NCBI GenBank assembly: GCA_963793825.1
Contig: CAWCBE010000014.1
Span: forward strand, 1-64,000
DNA length: 64,000 nt
Direction of reading: 5' to 3'
From: RYN-230 sp963793825
Lineage (GTDB): Bacteria; Actinomycetota; Actinomycetes; Streptosporangiales; Streptosporangiaceae
Shown piece after piece: positions 52,082 to 61,022 of this stretch; positions within the stretch are counted from its first letter, which is position 1, and the number at the start of each line of letters is the position of its first letter. Position numbers and translations under genes: made by a program. The notes beneath the pieces were generated by a model. That model did not search any database, was not told the origin of the DNA, and saw only the letters and a program-made list of their open reading frames with translations.

Positions 52082-55000
52082 CACCGCCGGGATCCGCTCG
52101 ATCAGGGCGGCCAGCCCGTCCTCGTCGAGCAGATCGGCGGGGCGCAGCGTCAGGTCATGACGCACGTAGTAAAACGCCGCCCGGACTCCGCCCGCGGGGA
52201 CCCCCGCGAGCTGGGCCCAGGCCAGCCGGTAGGCGGCCAGCTGGACGACGGCCGCCTGGTGCTCGGCGGCCGAGCCGGGTGGCTGCCCGGTCTTCCAGTC
52301 CACGACGTCGTAGCCGCCAGCCGGATCGTCACCGAAGACGGCGTCGATCCGGCCGCGCACCGGACGCCCGGCGATCAGCGTCTCGAACGGGACCTCGACC
52401 TCGAGCGGCCAGCGCCTGCCCCACTCCCCCGCCTCGAACCGCTCGCGCAGCGCGGCCAGGTCCTCCGCGTCACCGTCGGCCACGTCCTCGGAGTCGTCGG
52501 CGGCGCCGAGCAGGTCGCCCGGGTCGATGAGCCGCTGCTGGCTGAACCGCTCCTCCAGCCAGCGGTGGAAGGCGGTGCCGCGGCGGGCCTGCGGCGCGGG
52601 CGGGCGCGGCATGGGGCGACGGATCTGCTGCGCCAGCTCACCTGGGTCACGGGCCATGACCACCAGGGACGACACCGACAGCCGCGGCGGCAGCCAGACC
52701 GCCGCGGCCGCCTCGGAGCGCCGTTCCGCGCGTTCAGCCAGCAGCAGCTCGGCATCCCGCGTCCAGGCCGCGATCAGCGCGCGGTCCTCCTGGCTAAGCC
52801 CGCCCTCCCGCGCCGCGGCCTCCCGCGCCGCGGCCTCCCGGGCGGCGGCCTCCCGGGCGGCGGCCTCCCGCGCCGCGGCCTCCCGGGCCGCGGGCCCCCG
52901 GGCGGCAGTCTCCCGCGAAGCGGCCCCCCGGGCGGCGGGCCCCCGGGCGGCGGCCTCACGTCCGGAGGCATCGCGGCCCTCCCCGCGCGTGCCATCGCGG
53001 TGCGCCGCCAGTGCCTCGTGCACCAGCCGGGCCGCCTGCTGGACGGCTGATTCCGCGTCATCGCTGGCCGACGGCCAGCTCGCGGTGGGCGGCTCGGCGA
53101 GGACGGGGTTCTCGGCGCCGTCCTCCGGCGGATCGGCCCAGCATGCGACGGTCCCGGCCCCGGCCTCGCAGGCCGCCCGGACCTCCTCCAGGAACAGTGA
53201 CGGCCCCAGCGGCGACGTGGCCTCGGCCCACCAGAAACCGCTGCAGGCCAGCCAGTACGCGGCCCGGGTGGCGGCCACATAGGCCAGCCGCCGTTCCTCG
53301 CCCAGGTCCCGGTCGGCGCAGGCGGCGCCGAACGCGTTCACCGAGCCCGTGGTCAGGTCGCGCAGCGCGGGCAGGTCGGCCGCGTCCCCCCGCAGGCCGA
53401 ACGGGAGTAGCCGCGGGTTCTCGGTCCAGCGGGTGGTGTACCGCGGCTTGGCCGGGAAGACCTGCGACTTCTTCCCGGCGCTCAGCCCGGGCACGAGCAC
53501 CGCGGCCCACTGCAGGCCCTTGGCCGCGTGCACGGTGGCCAGGGTCACCGTGTCACCGTCACCGACCCGGCCGGATTCCAGCCCGAACTCCTCCTCCTCG
53601 GCCGCGGCCAGGTAGCTGAGGAACGCGCCGAGGGTGGGCTCCTCCCGGTCGCCGGCGAAGGCGGCCGCCGCGTCGGCAAAGGCGTCCAGGTCGGCGCGGG
53701 CGCTGGCCGGGTCCCGGCCGGGCCGGGCCGCCACCTCGATATCCAGTCCCAGCATCCGCTCCACCTCGCCGACCAGGTCCGGCAGCGGGCGGGCCACCCG
53801 GGAGCGGAGATCCCGCAGTTCCGCGCCGAGCGCGGCCAGCCGCGCATGGCCCGCCGCCGAGTAGCCGCCTGGATCGCCGAGATCATCGAGGGCCTCGACG
53901 AGGCTGCCCGGGTCGGCGGTCAGGTCGGTGATCGCCCGCGCCAGCGCATCGTCCCCGGCCGGGTCAGGCGGGGCCGCCGGGCCACCCGCCGGGCCGCCCG
54001 CGCGGGAGGCGGCGGGCCCGCGGTGCTCGCGGAGTTCCCGGGCCAGCGCCCGGGCCCGCCGCCCGAGCGCTACCAGGTCACGCGGGCCGATCCGCCATCG
54101 CGGCCCGGTGAGCAGCCGGGCCAGTGAACCACCCGCGACCGGATCGTGCAGCACCCGCAGCGTGGCCACGATGTCCGCGACCTCCGGCACGGTGAGCAGC
54201 CCGCCGAGGCCGACCACCTCCACCGGGATTTCCCGCTCCTCGAGGGCGCTGCGCAGCGCGGCGAACTGCGACCGCTTCCGGCACAGCACGGCGATGTCCC
54301 GGGGCCGCACGCCGCCGGCACGGCCGTCTGGCCACGGCGCCCCGTCCGGGGCGATCCCAGCCGGCAGCGCGAGCAAGGCGCTGACCTGGCCGGCCACCCA
54401 GTCCGCCTCGGCGGCCGCGGTCTCGGTCAGCGCGCAGATCACCCGGCCGCGGCCCAGCCGGCCCGGTGGCGGCACCAGCCGGGGAACCTCCGGCGCTGCC
54501 GCGCGCAGCCCCTGCTGCAGGGCCGCGGCCACATCGAGCACCCGCCCGGTATTGCGGAAGCTGGTCGACAGCATGCGCGCCCCGGCGGGCCGGGCGGACC
54601 GCCCCCGGCCGGCCGGGAAATCCCGGCCGAAGCGGCGCAGGTTACCGGCGCTGGCCCCGCGCCACCCGTAGATGGACTGGCAGGGGTCGCCCACCGCCGT
54701 CACCGGATGGCCGCCGCTGAACAGGGCCCGCAGCAGGACGAGCTGGGCGTGACTGGTGTCCTGGTACTCATCGAGCAGCACCACCTGGTACCGGCCGCGC
54801 TCGGCCGCGCCGACCTCGGGATGGCGGACGGCGATCCGCGCCGCGAGCGCCACCTGGTCACCGTGGTCGATGACTTCCCGCTCGGCCTTGGCCCGGGCGT
54901 ACCCCTCGACCATCGGCAGCAGCTGTTCCCGGATCCGCTGGCTGTCCAGGATCTTCCGGACCGTGCTCGGCAGCTTCCCGGCCAGCGCCACCGACTCCGC

Positions 55001-55609
55001 GTCCAGCCACTCCCCTACCGCGGCGACGTCCGCGGGTGACCGCAGGTGCTCGGCCAGCTCGGCGGCCAGGGTCAGCACCGCGGCGGTGACGGACGGCGGA
55101 GACCAGGTGACCACGTCCATCGGGCCGCCGTAGGCAGCCACCACCGACGTCGCTATCTGCCAGGCGATCGCGGGCGTGATGAGGCGCAGGGTCGGCTCCA
55201 GGGCCTCGCGCAGCGCATGGTCGGTCACCAGCCGGGCGGCGTAGGCGTGGTACGTGGATACCACCGGCTCCCCGGCCGGCGGGCCCTCTGCGCCGTCGTC
55301 CGGCGGGGCCGCCGCAGCCGGGCCCGGGCCAGCCAGGCCGGCCCGGCGCAGGCCGTCCAGCCGGGCCCGTACCCGCTCGCCCAGCTCGCCCGCGGCCTTC
55401 CTGGTGAAGGTGAGGCCGAGTACCCGCTCCGGGCGGACCATGCCGTTGGCGACCAGCCAGACCAGCCGGGCCGCCATGGTCTCGCTCTTGCCCGAGCCGG
55501 CCCCGGCGACGACCGCCAGCGGTTCCAGCGGCGCGGCGATCACAGCGGCCTGCTCGGGGGTCGGCTCGGCCAGGCCGAGCAGCCGGGCCAGCTGAGCGGG
55601 CGTGTACAT
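52073..55609 (-). CDS. adnA: AdnA-like helicase-nuclease subunit
   Basis: 1178 residues: UvrD-type SF1 helicase (Walker A VVAGAGSGKSETMAAR, DEYQDTSHAQ, FRNTGRVLDVA) followed by a RecB-type nuclease (GRIDAVFGD and VDWKTGQPPGS). With its upstream partner it should form AdnAB, the actinobacterial end-resection enzyme that replaces RecBCD. About 70 residues longer than mycobacterial AdnA, due to a repeat insert (AAARE type) between motor and nuclease. Its ATG at 55609 shares one base with the adnB stop (TGATG). No Fe-S cysteines, as expected for this subunit. Confidence 0.93.
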   Translation of the reverse strand: MYTPAQLARLLGLAEPTPEQAAVIAAPLEPLAVVAGAGSGKSETMAARLVWLVANGMVRPERVLGLTFTRKAAGELGERVRARLDGLRRAGLAGPGPAAAAPPDDGAEGPPAGEPVVSTYHAYAARLVTDHALREALEPTLRLITPAIAWQIATSVVAAYGGPMDVVTWSPPSVTAAVLTLAAELAEHLRSPADVAAVGEWLDAESVALAGKLPSTVRKILDSQRIREQLLPMVEGYARAKAEREVIDHGDQVALAARIAVRHPEVGAAERGRYQVVLLDEYQDTSHAQLVLLRALFSGGHPVTAVGDPCQSIYGWRGASAGNLRRFGRDFPAGRGRSARPAGARMLSTSFRNTGRVLDVAAALQQGLRAAAPEVPRLVPPPGRLGRGRVICALTETAAAEADWVAGQVSALLALPAGIAPDGAPWPDGRAGGVRPRDIAVLCRKRSQFAALRSALEEREIPVEVVGLGGLLTVPEVADIVATLRVLHDPVAGGSLARLLTGPRWRIGPRDLVALGRRARALARELREHRGPAASRAGGPAGGPAAPPDPAGDDALARAITDLTADPGSLVEALDDLGDPGGYSAAGHARLAALGAELRDLRSRVARPLPDLVGEVERMLGLDIEVAARPGRDPASARADLDAFADAAAAFAGDREEPTLGAFLSYLAAAEEEEFGLESGRVGDGDTVTLATVHAAKGLQWAAVLVPGLSAGKKSQVFPAKPRYTTRWTENPRLLPFGLRGDAADLPALRDLTTGSVNAFGAACADRDLGEERRLAYVAATRAAYWLACSGFWWAEATSPLGPSLFLEEVRAACEAGAGTVACWADPPEDGAENPVLAEPPTASWPSASDDAESAVQQAARLVHEALAAHRDGTRGEGRDASGREAAARGPAARGAASRETAARGPAAREAAAREAAAREAAAREAAAREAAAREGGLSQEDRALIAAWTRDAELLLAERAERRSEAAAAVWLPPRLSVSSLVVMARDPGELAQQIRRPMPRPPAPQARRGTAFHRWLEERFSQQRLIDPGDLLGAADDSEDVADGDAEDLAALRERFEAGEWGRRWPLEVEVPFETLIAGRPVRGRIDAVFGDDPAGGYDVVDWKTGQPPGSAAEHQAAVVQLAAYRLAWAQLAGVPAGGVRAAFYYVRHDLTLRPADLLDEDGLAALIERIPAVSG
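52806..52970. repeat. 15-bp tandem repeats inside adnA
   Basis: About eleven copies of a 15-bp unit (gcggcctcccgcgcc type, plus strand) encode an Ala-Arg-Glu pentapeptide array between helicase and nuclease domains. Several copies are identical, others have drifted to AARGP. Confidence 0.85.
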
Positions 55610-58600
55610 CACGGCGTCACCTGCGAACCGTCCGGGTGCACCGGGCAGCACGACCTGACCGGGCACACCCGGCAGCCGGGGTTGGCGGTGGCCCGGAACA
55701 CCGGCCCGGGCATCCCGGCGGCCACGGTCTCGACCAGCGCGGCGGCCCAGCCCGGGTCCGGGTCGTCGGGCAGCGGGCGCTGCCGCTGCACCTTCACCTC
55801 GGCCCGCAAGGCGGCCTTGCCGACCTGCACCAGCTCCGCGCCGCCCGGCTCGATGAGGCCGAACCGCTCGAACGCGCCGAGCAGCACGGCCAGCTGGTAC
55901 ACCCCGAGCTGGGGGTTACGGTCCAGGTCCGACCCGGCCGGGGCGGCGGACCCGGTCTTGAGGTCCACGATGACGGCGGCCCCGCGCTCATCGCGTTCCA
56001 GCCGGTCCACCCGCCCGGTGATCTCCACCTGCCCGATCCGGACCCGGAGGTCCTGCTCGACCTCCACCAGCTCACGCGGGTTGGACCGGTGCCAGGCCAG
56101 GAACTTGGCCACCATCCGGTGCGCAAGTTCGCGCTGCTTCTGGCTGTACCAGGCGCTGCCGAAGTCGAGGTGATGCCAGATCTCGTCGATCCGCTCACCG
56201 ATCCCGGCCTCGTCGGTGCCCTGGGCGGCCAGCACCGCCGCGGCGTGGATCACCACGCCGAAATGGCGCAGCACGTCAGAGGAGCCCGCCCCGGCCGCGG
56301 CCTCCAGCAGCCAGCGCAGGCCGCACTTGCTGAACGACTCCACCTGTGACGGGGAGAGCCTGATGGTGTCGCCGGTCACCGGCCCCGGATCGGACAGCGT
56401 GGTCAGCGCGTACCAGGACCGCGGATGCGCGCCCCGCACCCCGGCGGCCGCCAGCCGGGCCAGCTGGGCGGCCGCGGCCCGGCGCACGACCATCGGCCGG
56501 CTCCCGTCCGCGGCGGCCCGGCGCAGTTCCGCGGTGAGCGCCGGCAGGGACAGCCAGTGCCGCCCGGCCGCGCTGACCCGCTCGATCTCGATCTCGTCAC
56601 CAGCCAGCTCGGCGAGGAACCGGGACGGGCGCTCGTCGATGTCCGTGCCACCCGCGGCCGTGACGACCAGTGCCCGCCGGGGCCGGGTGACGGCCACGTA
56701 GAACAGGCGGCGCTCCTCGTCGAGCAGCTTGGAGACCAGGGCGGCCGCGGCGGCGTCGCTGCCCGGGCCGGGTTCCCGGGCCGGGCCGTCATCCCGGGGT
56801 GGCCGGGCCGCGGCCAGCTCCCGGCCGTCGGTGACGTCGACCAGCTCGTCCATGCCCAGCAGCGAGGAGCGCATCCGGAGGTCGGGCCAGGTGCCCTCCT
56901 GCACGCCGGCCACCACGACCAGGTCCCATTCCAGGCCCTTCGAGCGGTGCGCGGTCAGGATCCGCACCGCCTCGCCCTCCGGGGCGCGGTCGGCCAGCGT
57001 GTCCCCGGGGATCTCCTGGCCTCCCAGGCTGTCCAGGAAGAGCATGGGCGAGCCCGGCGGCAGCCGGGCGCCGAACCGGGCCGCCGCGTCGAACAGGGCC
57101 ACCACGGCGTCGAGGTCGCGGTCCGCGGCCTCGCCCCGGGATCCCCCGGCGGCGCTCGCCGCCTGCCAGGCCGGGCCGAGCCCGGACGCCTCCCAGACCG
57201 CCCACAGCACCTCGTACGCGGTGCCCGGGGCGCCCGCCTCCGTGGCGCCCTGCGCGGTGCGCCGCGCCACCTCGAGCAGCGTGGCGGCCCGCCGGGCCGC
57301 CGTCACCTCGGGCCCACGGAGCAGGAGCAGCCGCCTCGGATCGCGCAGCGCGCCAGCCAGCGGGTGCTCGCCGGGTGGCTGGCCAGCGGCGGCGTCCGCG
57401 GCGTGCAGCGCCCGCCGCAATCGCCGCAGTCCCAGCGCGTCGGTGCCGCCCAGCGGGCCGGTGAGCAGGTCGGCCGCGGCCTCCTCGTCCAGCGCGCCGG
57501 GCTGCAGCGCGCAGCGCAGCAACGCGAGCAGCGGGCGGGCGCCTGGCTCGGCGGCCAGCGGCAGTTCGTCACCGGCGACCACGGCCGGCACTCCGGCCGT
57601 GGCGAGGGCACGGCGGAGCAACGGCACCTGCCGGACCGCGGACCGCACCAGGACGGCCATGGCCGACCAGGCGAGGCCGTCCCTCAGGTGGGCACGGCGC
57701 AGAGTGTCCGCGATCACCGCGGCTTCCTGGCTGGCGCTGGACGCGATGAGCACCCGGACGCTGCCCGCGGGGGCCCCGGCCAGCGGTGTCAGCGCACGGT
57801 GACCGGGCCCGGGCGGCTGCGCACGGGACAGCCCGGCGGTGGCCGGCAGCCTGCTGGCCACCCGCCGGGACGCGGCCAGCAGCACCGGGCCGCTCCGTCG
57901 GCAGGTGCGCAGCGCGATGACCCGCGCCGGATGGTCGTCCGGGGTGCGGAACACGTCCGGGAACCGGGCCATGGCCCGGGTATCCGCTCCGCGGAAGGCG
58001 TAGATGGACTGGTCCGGGTCGCCCACCGCGATCAGCTCACGGCCGTCGCCGGCCAGCGCCTGCAGCAGGGCCTCCTGGGCCGGGTCGGTGTCCTGGTACT
58101 CGTCCACCAGCACCACGTCATACGCCTTGCGCTCGCGGTCCCGGGTGGCCGAACGGGTCAGCAGGGAGGCGGCAATGCGCACGATCTCGGCGTAGTCATA
58201 CGCCGGGACCGGCGCCAGGTCGAACCGGGCAGTGTAGCGGTCCAGGAAACCGCCGGCCGCAACCCAGTCGTCACGCCCGCGGGTGGCGCCCAGCGCGGCG
58301 AGGCCGGGGCCATCGAGCCCCCGCTCGGCCGCGCGGAGCAGGAAATCACGCAACTCCGTGGCGAAGCCGCGGGTCGGCAGGGCCGGCCGCAGCCGTTCCG
58401 GCCAGCGCCCGGCGTCCCCCCGCCGCGGGGTGCCCGGGGGGCCGTCCCCGTCGTCCTGGGCCCGGGCCGCCTCGCCGCGGAGCATGCGCCGCACTTCCAG
58501 CAGCTGCTCCGGGCCGGACAGCAGCGTCGGCGGGACGTCGCCGGCCAGCACGAACTCGCGGCGGACCAGCGAATAGGCATAGCTGTGGAAGGTGAGCGCG

Positions 58601-58896
58601 AGCGGCTGGCGGGTGGCCCGGTGCAGCCGCGTGGTGATCCGCTCCCGGAGTTCCCCGGCGGCTTTCCGGCTGAACGTGAGGACCAGCACCCGTTCCGGGT
58701 CGATCTGCCGCCCGATAATCCGCTCCACCACTGCCTCGACGATCGCGGTGGTCTTGCCGGTGCCGGGGCCTGCTAGCACCAGCAGCGGGCCGCCGGCGTG
58801 GCTGACCACGGCCTGCTGCGCCGCGTCGAGCCGCGGGGGCCCAGCCGGCGGCGTCGGGCCGCGCAGCAGCCGGTAGGCATCGGGATGGGCGTCCAT
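55609..58896 (-). CDS. adnB: AdnB-like helicase-nuclease subunit
   Basis: 1095 residues: SF1 motor (LVLAGPGTGKTTAIVEAV, VLVDEYQDTDPAQEAL, GDPDQSIYAFRGADTRAM, LTAHRSKGLEWDLVVVAG) and C-terminal nuclease (TGRVDRLERDERGAAVIVDLKTGS). Four cysteines, one in SFSKCGLRW and three in CRVCPVRSC near the end, form the Fe-S staple seen in AddB/RecB-type nucleases. All motor motifs are intact, so this is the lead motor. The gene is first of the adnB-adnA pair; an insertion sequence now lies 57 bp upstream of its start. Confidence 0.94.
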   Translation of the reverse strand: MDAHPDAYRLLRGPTPPAGPPRLDAAQQAVVSHAGGPLLVLAGPGTGKTTAIVEAVVERIIGRQIDPERVLVLTFSRKAAGELRERITTRLHRATRQPLALTFHSYAYSLVRREFVLAGDVPPTLLSGPEQLLEVRRMLRGEAARAQDDGDGPPGTPRRGDAGRWPERLRPALPTRGFATELRDFLLRAAERGLDGPGLAALGATRGRDDWVAAGGFLDRYTARFDLAPVPAYDYAEIVRIAASLLTRSATRDRERKAYDVVLVDEYQDTDPAQEALLQALAGDGRELIAVGDPDQSIYAFRGADTRAMARFPDVFRTPDDHPARVIALRTCRRSGPVLLAASRRVASRLPATAGLSRAQPPGPGHRALTPLAGAPAGSVRVLIASSASQEAAVIADTLRRAHLRDGLAWSAMAVLVRSAVRQVPLLRRALATAGVPAVVAGDELPLAAEPGARPLLALLRCALQPGALDEEAAADLLTGPLGGTDALGLRRLRRALHAADAAAGQPPGEHPLAGALRDPRRLLLLRGPEVTAARRAATLLEVARRTAQGATEAGAPGTAYEVLWAVWEASGLGPAWQAASAAGGSRGEAADRDLDAVVALFDAAARFGARLPPGSPMLFLDSLGGQEIPGDTLADRAPEGEAVRILTAHRSKGLEWDLVVVAGVQEGTWPDLRMRSSLLGMDELVDVTDGRELAAARPPRDDGPAREPGPGSDAAAAALVSKLLDEERRLFYVAVTRPRRALVVTAAGGTDIDERPSRFLAELAGDEIEIERVSAAGRHWLSLPALTAELRRAAADGSRPMVVRRAAAAQLARLAAAGVRGAHPRSWYALTTLSDPGPVTGDTIRLSPSQVESFSKCGLRWLLEAAAGAGSSDVLRHFGVVIHAAAVLAAQGTDEAGIGERIDEIWHHLDFGSAWYSQKQRELAHRMVAKFLAWHRSNPRELVEVEQDLRVRIGQVEITGRVDRLERDERGAAVIVDLKTGSAAPAGSDLDRNPQLGVYQLAVLLGAFERFGLIEPGGAELVQVGKAALRAEVKVQRQRPLPDDPDPGWAAALVETVAAGMPGPVFRATANPGCRVCPVRSCCPVHPDGSQVTP

Positions 58897-58941
58897 ATCG
58901 GTTGCATTCCAGCAGAGGGCACCGACATCCGCAGCCCATTG

Positions 58942-58953
58942 CCCGCGCTATCG
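58942..58953. repeat. Left direct repeat flanking the insertion sequence
   Basis: CCCGCGCTATCG here is repeated at 60849-60860. It represents the duplicated target, or the base next to it, of the IS. The right copy is part of the palindrome CCCGCG-CTAT-CGCGGG. Confidence 0.7.
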
Positions 58954-59004
58954 GGTGCGCGTCAGTTTTGTAGGTAAGCAAGATCGTCTTCGGCCTGTGC
59001 CTGG

Positions 59005-60258
59005 TCAGGCGGTGCGCGTCTGAGTGTGCGGGGTGTTACAGGTGGCTTCCCAGGTGCTGCTGGCTTCTTTGCAGCGCAGGGCGATGATGGCGTCGGCGCC
59101 GCTGACGGTCCAGTGCATGCCGGACTGCTTGAGGCGCTGGCCGACGACGGTCTTGCAGCTGGCCTCGACGACGCCGGAGCCGGTGAACAGGCCGCACTGG
59201 CGGAACCAGTGGTAGCGCATGCGGGGGGCGTTGTTCTCGAAGTAGCCCAGGGCGGTGCCGATCTCGTCCTTCTTGACGCCTTCGAGGGGGTACTTGCGCG
59301 TCGCCGTGATGATGCCGTCGATGTAGCCGTAGTCCAGGTCTTCCAGGCGGGCGGTGAGCCATTCGTCCTTGTGGTCGCCCAGCATGAACTCGAGCCTGCG
59401 GGCGAGGTCGTGCAGGTGCTCGCGGGCGTGGAACAGGTTGACAATCTGGGTGGCCTCCGGGAACTTGGCGGCGGCGATGCCCCAGATCCATGCGGCGCCG
59501 TCGCCGATGATGGTGAGCTGGCGGACGTGGTCGGCGCCGCGGCGGATCCCTTCCGCTTTCTCCAGGTCCCCGAACGCGGCGGCGGGCTCGAAGGTGGCGA
59601 TGATGCTGGAGGAGTCCCGGTCCCGGACCGGGTAGCCGTCTTTGTCCAGCCTGTCCTGGGTGAAGAAGACGGCGAGCTTGACCTCGCGGGTGCGGGCGCG
59701 GCCGTCCTCGCCCTTCCCCTCCCGGCCCGCAGTCTCCCTGGAGGTCATGGGCACCCCGGTGCCGTCGATGACGGCATACAGCTTGTCCGGCAGCGGCGAC
59801 GGGGGCAGGGGGACCAGCTTCCGGGCGGCGACCAGGGCGGCCCGGCCGCGGGCGGCCGCCGCGACGGCGCCGCCGCTGGCCTCGGCCGCCCGCTCGGCGC
59901 GCTTGACGGTGAGCCTGACGCCGGCCAGTTCCTCCAGCAGGGCGGCTGCCTGCGCGAACGGGACCGCCGCGGCGGCCCGGTCGTTCATCGCGGCCAGGCC
60001 CGGCGACATCGACGCGCCCGCCGCGCCGAGCTCAGCGTCCCTCGGCGCGACGCCGTGCCCGCACTCGGCGCAGTGATACCAGGCCCGTGCCAAGGTGACC
60101 GGGCCGAGCACCGTGTCGAAGGACTTGTCCCGGTAGGAGACGAACACGGCCTCGTGCCCGCGGCCGCACGAGACCCGCGGTCCCCGGTGCCCCCGGTCGG
60201 CGGCCAGCAGCTGCTCCAGCACGCTCCCGCCAAGCCGCAGCAGCCCGGCCCGGAGCAC
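59005..60258 (-). CDS. ISKra4-family transposase
   Basis: 417 residues from a GTG at 60258. Features are ISKra4-like: CxxCGHG near the N-terminus, YAVIDGTGVPMTSRE with the first Asp, IIGDGAAWIWGIAAAKFPEATQIVNLFHAREHL with the second Asp, and SGVVEASCKTVVGQRLKQSGMHW with the last acidic residue. The frame stays open upstream of 60258 for about 40 more codons of plausible helical coding (AALAQQKTAELGRLAAEAARIL) without a start, which suggests it is normally read by frameshifting from the upstream gene. Confidence 0.88.
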   Translation of the reverse strand: MLRAGLLRLGGSVLEQLLAADRGHRGPRVSCGRGHEAVFVSYRDKSFDTVLGPVTLARAWYHCAECGHGVAPRDAELGAAGASMSPGLAAMNDRAAAAVPFAQAAALLEELAGVRLTVKRAERAAEASGGAVAAAARGRAALVAARKLVPLPPSPLPDKLYAVIDGTGVPMTSRETAGREGKGEDGRARTREVKLAVFFTQDRLDKDGYPVRDRDSSSIIATFEPAAAFGDLEKAEGIRRGADHVRQLTIIGDGAAWIWGIAAAKFPEATQIVNLFHAREHLHDLARRLEFMLGDHKDEWLTARLEDLDYGYIDGIITATRKYPLEGVKKDEIGTALGYFENNAPRMRYHWFRQCGLFTGSGVVEASCKTVVGQRLKQSGMHWTVSGADAIIALRCKEASSTWEATCNTPHTQTRTA

Positions 60259-60326
60259 CGCCTCCGCCGCCTCCAGCCCGGCATCACCGCAGCCCAGGAT
60301 CCTGGCCGCCTCGGCGGCGAGCCGTC

Positions 60327-60761
60327 CTAGCTCGGCGGTCTTCTGCTGCGCGAGGGCCGCCCGGAGCCCCCCTTTTCCCCTCCCGGCCCGGGAGGGGCAT
60401 CACCGCCGGCCTCGCCCGGCACCGCCGGGCGGGCCTGGCAGATCGCCTCGTTCACCTCAGTGACCTGCCCGACCAGGCCCCGGAACCGCTCGTACTCCGC
60501 AACTTCCCGCCGGGCCTTCTCCAGCTCAGGCCCCGGCTTCAGGTGCACCGCCCGCGTCCGCCCTTCCACCTTCCGCGTCAGGTTCCACTGCGGCCCGTGC
60601 CCAGGATGATCCGGAGCGGCGCACGCACAGTTCGGCTTGCCGCACTTACGGCGCACCTCGTTCAGCGACCCCCGCCGGAAGTCCCCGACCTGCCCCAGCT
60701 CCCGGTACAAATCCTCGCGGCGGCGCTGGAGTCCCGCCAGCTCATCAGCATCCTCTGGCAC
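60327..60761 (-). CDS. IS-encoded DUF6788-like protein, upstream partner of transposase
   Basis: 144 residues from a GTG with AGGAGG four bases upstream. The core DFRRGSLNEVRRKCGKPNCACA with HGPQWNLTRKVEGRTRAVHL is the DUF6788 pattern, with a Cys cluster that may bind metal or DNA. The C-terminus becomes low-complexity Gly/Ser/Arg over the slippery site. Probably the N-terminal part of a frameshift-made fusion transposase. Confidence 0.8.
   Translation of the reverse strand: MPEDADELAGLQRRREDLYRELGQVGDFRRGSLNEVRRKCGKPNCACAAPDHPGHGPQWNLTRKVEGRTRAVHLKPGPELEKARREVAEYERFRGLVGQVTEVNEAICQARPAVPGEAGGDAPPGPGGEKGGSGRPSRSRRPPS
60369..60375 (-). promoter_or_regulatory. Candidate -1 frameshift site A-AAG-GGG
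   Basis: On the minus strand, in the frame of the upstream IS gene, the heptamer A AAG GGG fits X-XXY-YYZ. A -1 slip here leads directly into the open frame of the transposase. No stop codon separates the site from the transposase. Confidence 0.55.
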
Positions 60762-60770
60762 GCCGCCTCC

Positions 60771-60800
60771 TATTCTGAGTGACTACCTACACTCAGAATA
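60771..60800. promoter_or_regulatory. Perfect 11-bp palindrome before the IS genes
   Basis: TATTCTGAGTG and CACTCAGAATA flank an 8-bp loop, ten bases upstream of the first IS gene and inside the right end. It may bind transposase, act as a promoter operator, or protect against read-in. Confidence 0.55.
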
Positions 60801-60848
60801 GGCTCACAGCCAGCCATAACCAAGAACGCCTACGAATCTGACGTGCAC

Positions 60849-60860
60849 CCCGCGCTATCG
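60849..60860. repeat. Right direct repeat flanking the insertion sequence
   Basis: CCCGCGCTATCG, copy of 58942-58953, continuing into CGGG to complete the target palindrome. Confidence 0.7.
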
Positions 60861-60879
60861 CGGGCGTGTCCCCGCCGAG

Positions 60880-61022
60880 CCGGCGAATGCGCGGGGGCCC
60901 GGGGGTCGTCCCCCCGGGCTAGCACGCGCGGGCTAGCATCGCGCGGGAGGTTCCGGGGGGTCCTCCCCCCGGGCCAGCACCACGCGGCGGGGTCCGGGGG
61001 GCCGCACCCCCGGGCCAGCACT
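60880..61022. repeat. GC-rich hairpin repeats shared with 10.5 kb
   Basis: Three to four irregular units of the form gggggtNNNccccccgggcYagca. The 18-mer cgtccccccgggctagca occurs both here and at 10711-10728. The units run through the 3' end of the alkyltransferase-like gene and supply its last 28 codons. Confidence 0.7.

Larger units (their letters stand above)
58954..60849 (-). mobile_element. ISKra4-type insertion sequence
   Basis: 1896 bp. The ends are 21-bp inverted repeats with three mismatches (left start GGTGCGCGTCAG, right start GGTGCACGTCAG when read inward). Two genes on the minus strand: a short upstream gene (DUF6788-like) and a Kra4-type transposase in the -1 frame. A direct repeat of 11-12 bp flanks the element. 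It sits between adnB and the alkyltransferase-like gene, splitting a locus that is contiguous in other actinobacteria. Confidence 0.85.

Noticed and set aside
56400..58500. Another copy of the dispersed GC repeat inside adnB near 58420
   Set aside because: Only short stretches (cggggtg, cccgggggg) agree; too weak in DNA of this composition.
58942..60860. Direct repeats as a phage attachment site
   Set aside because: The enclosed genes are an ISKra4-type pair with inverted ends, not an integrase, so a target duplication explains them better.
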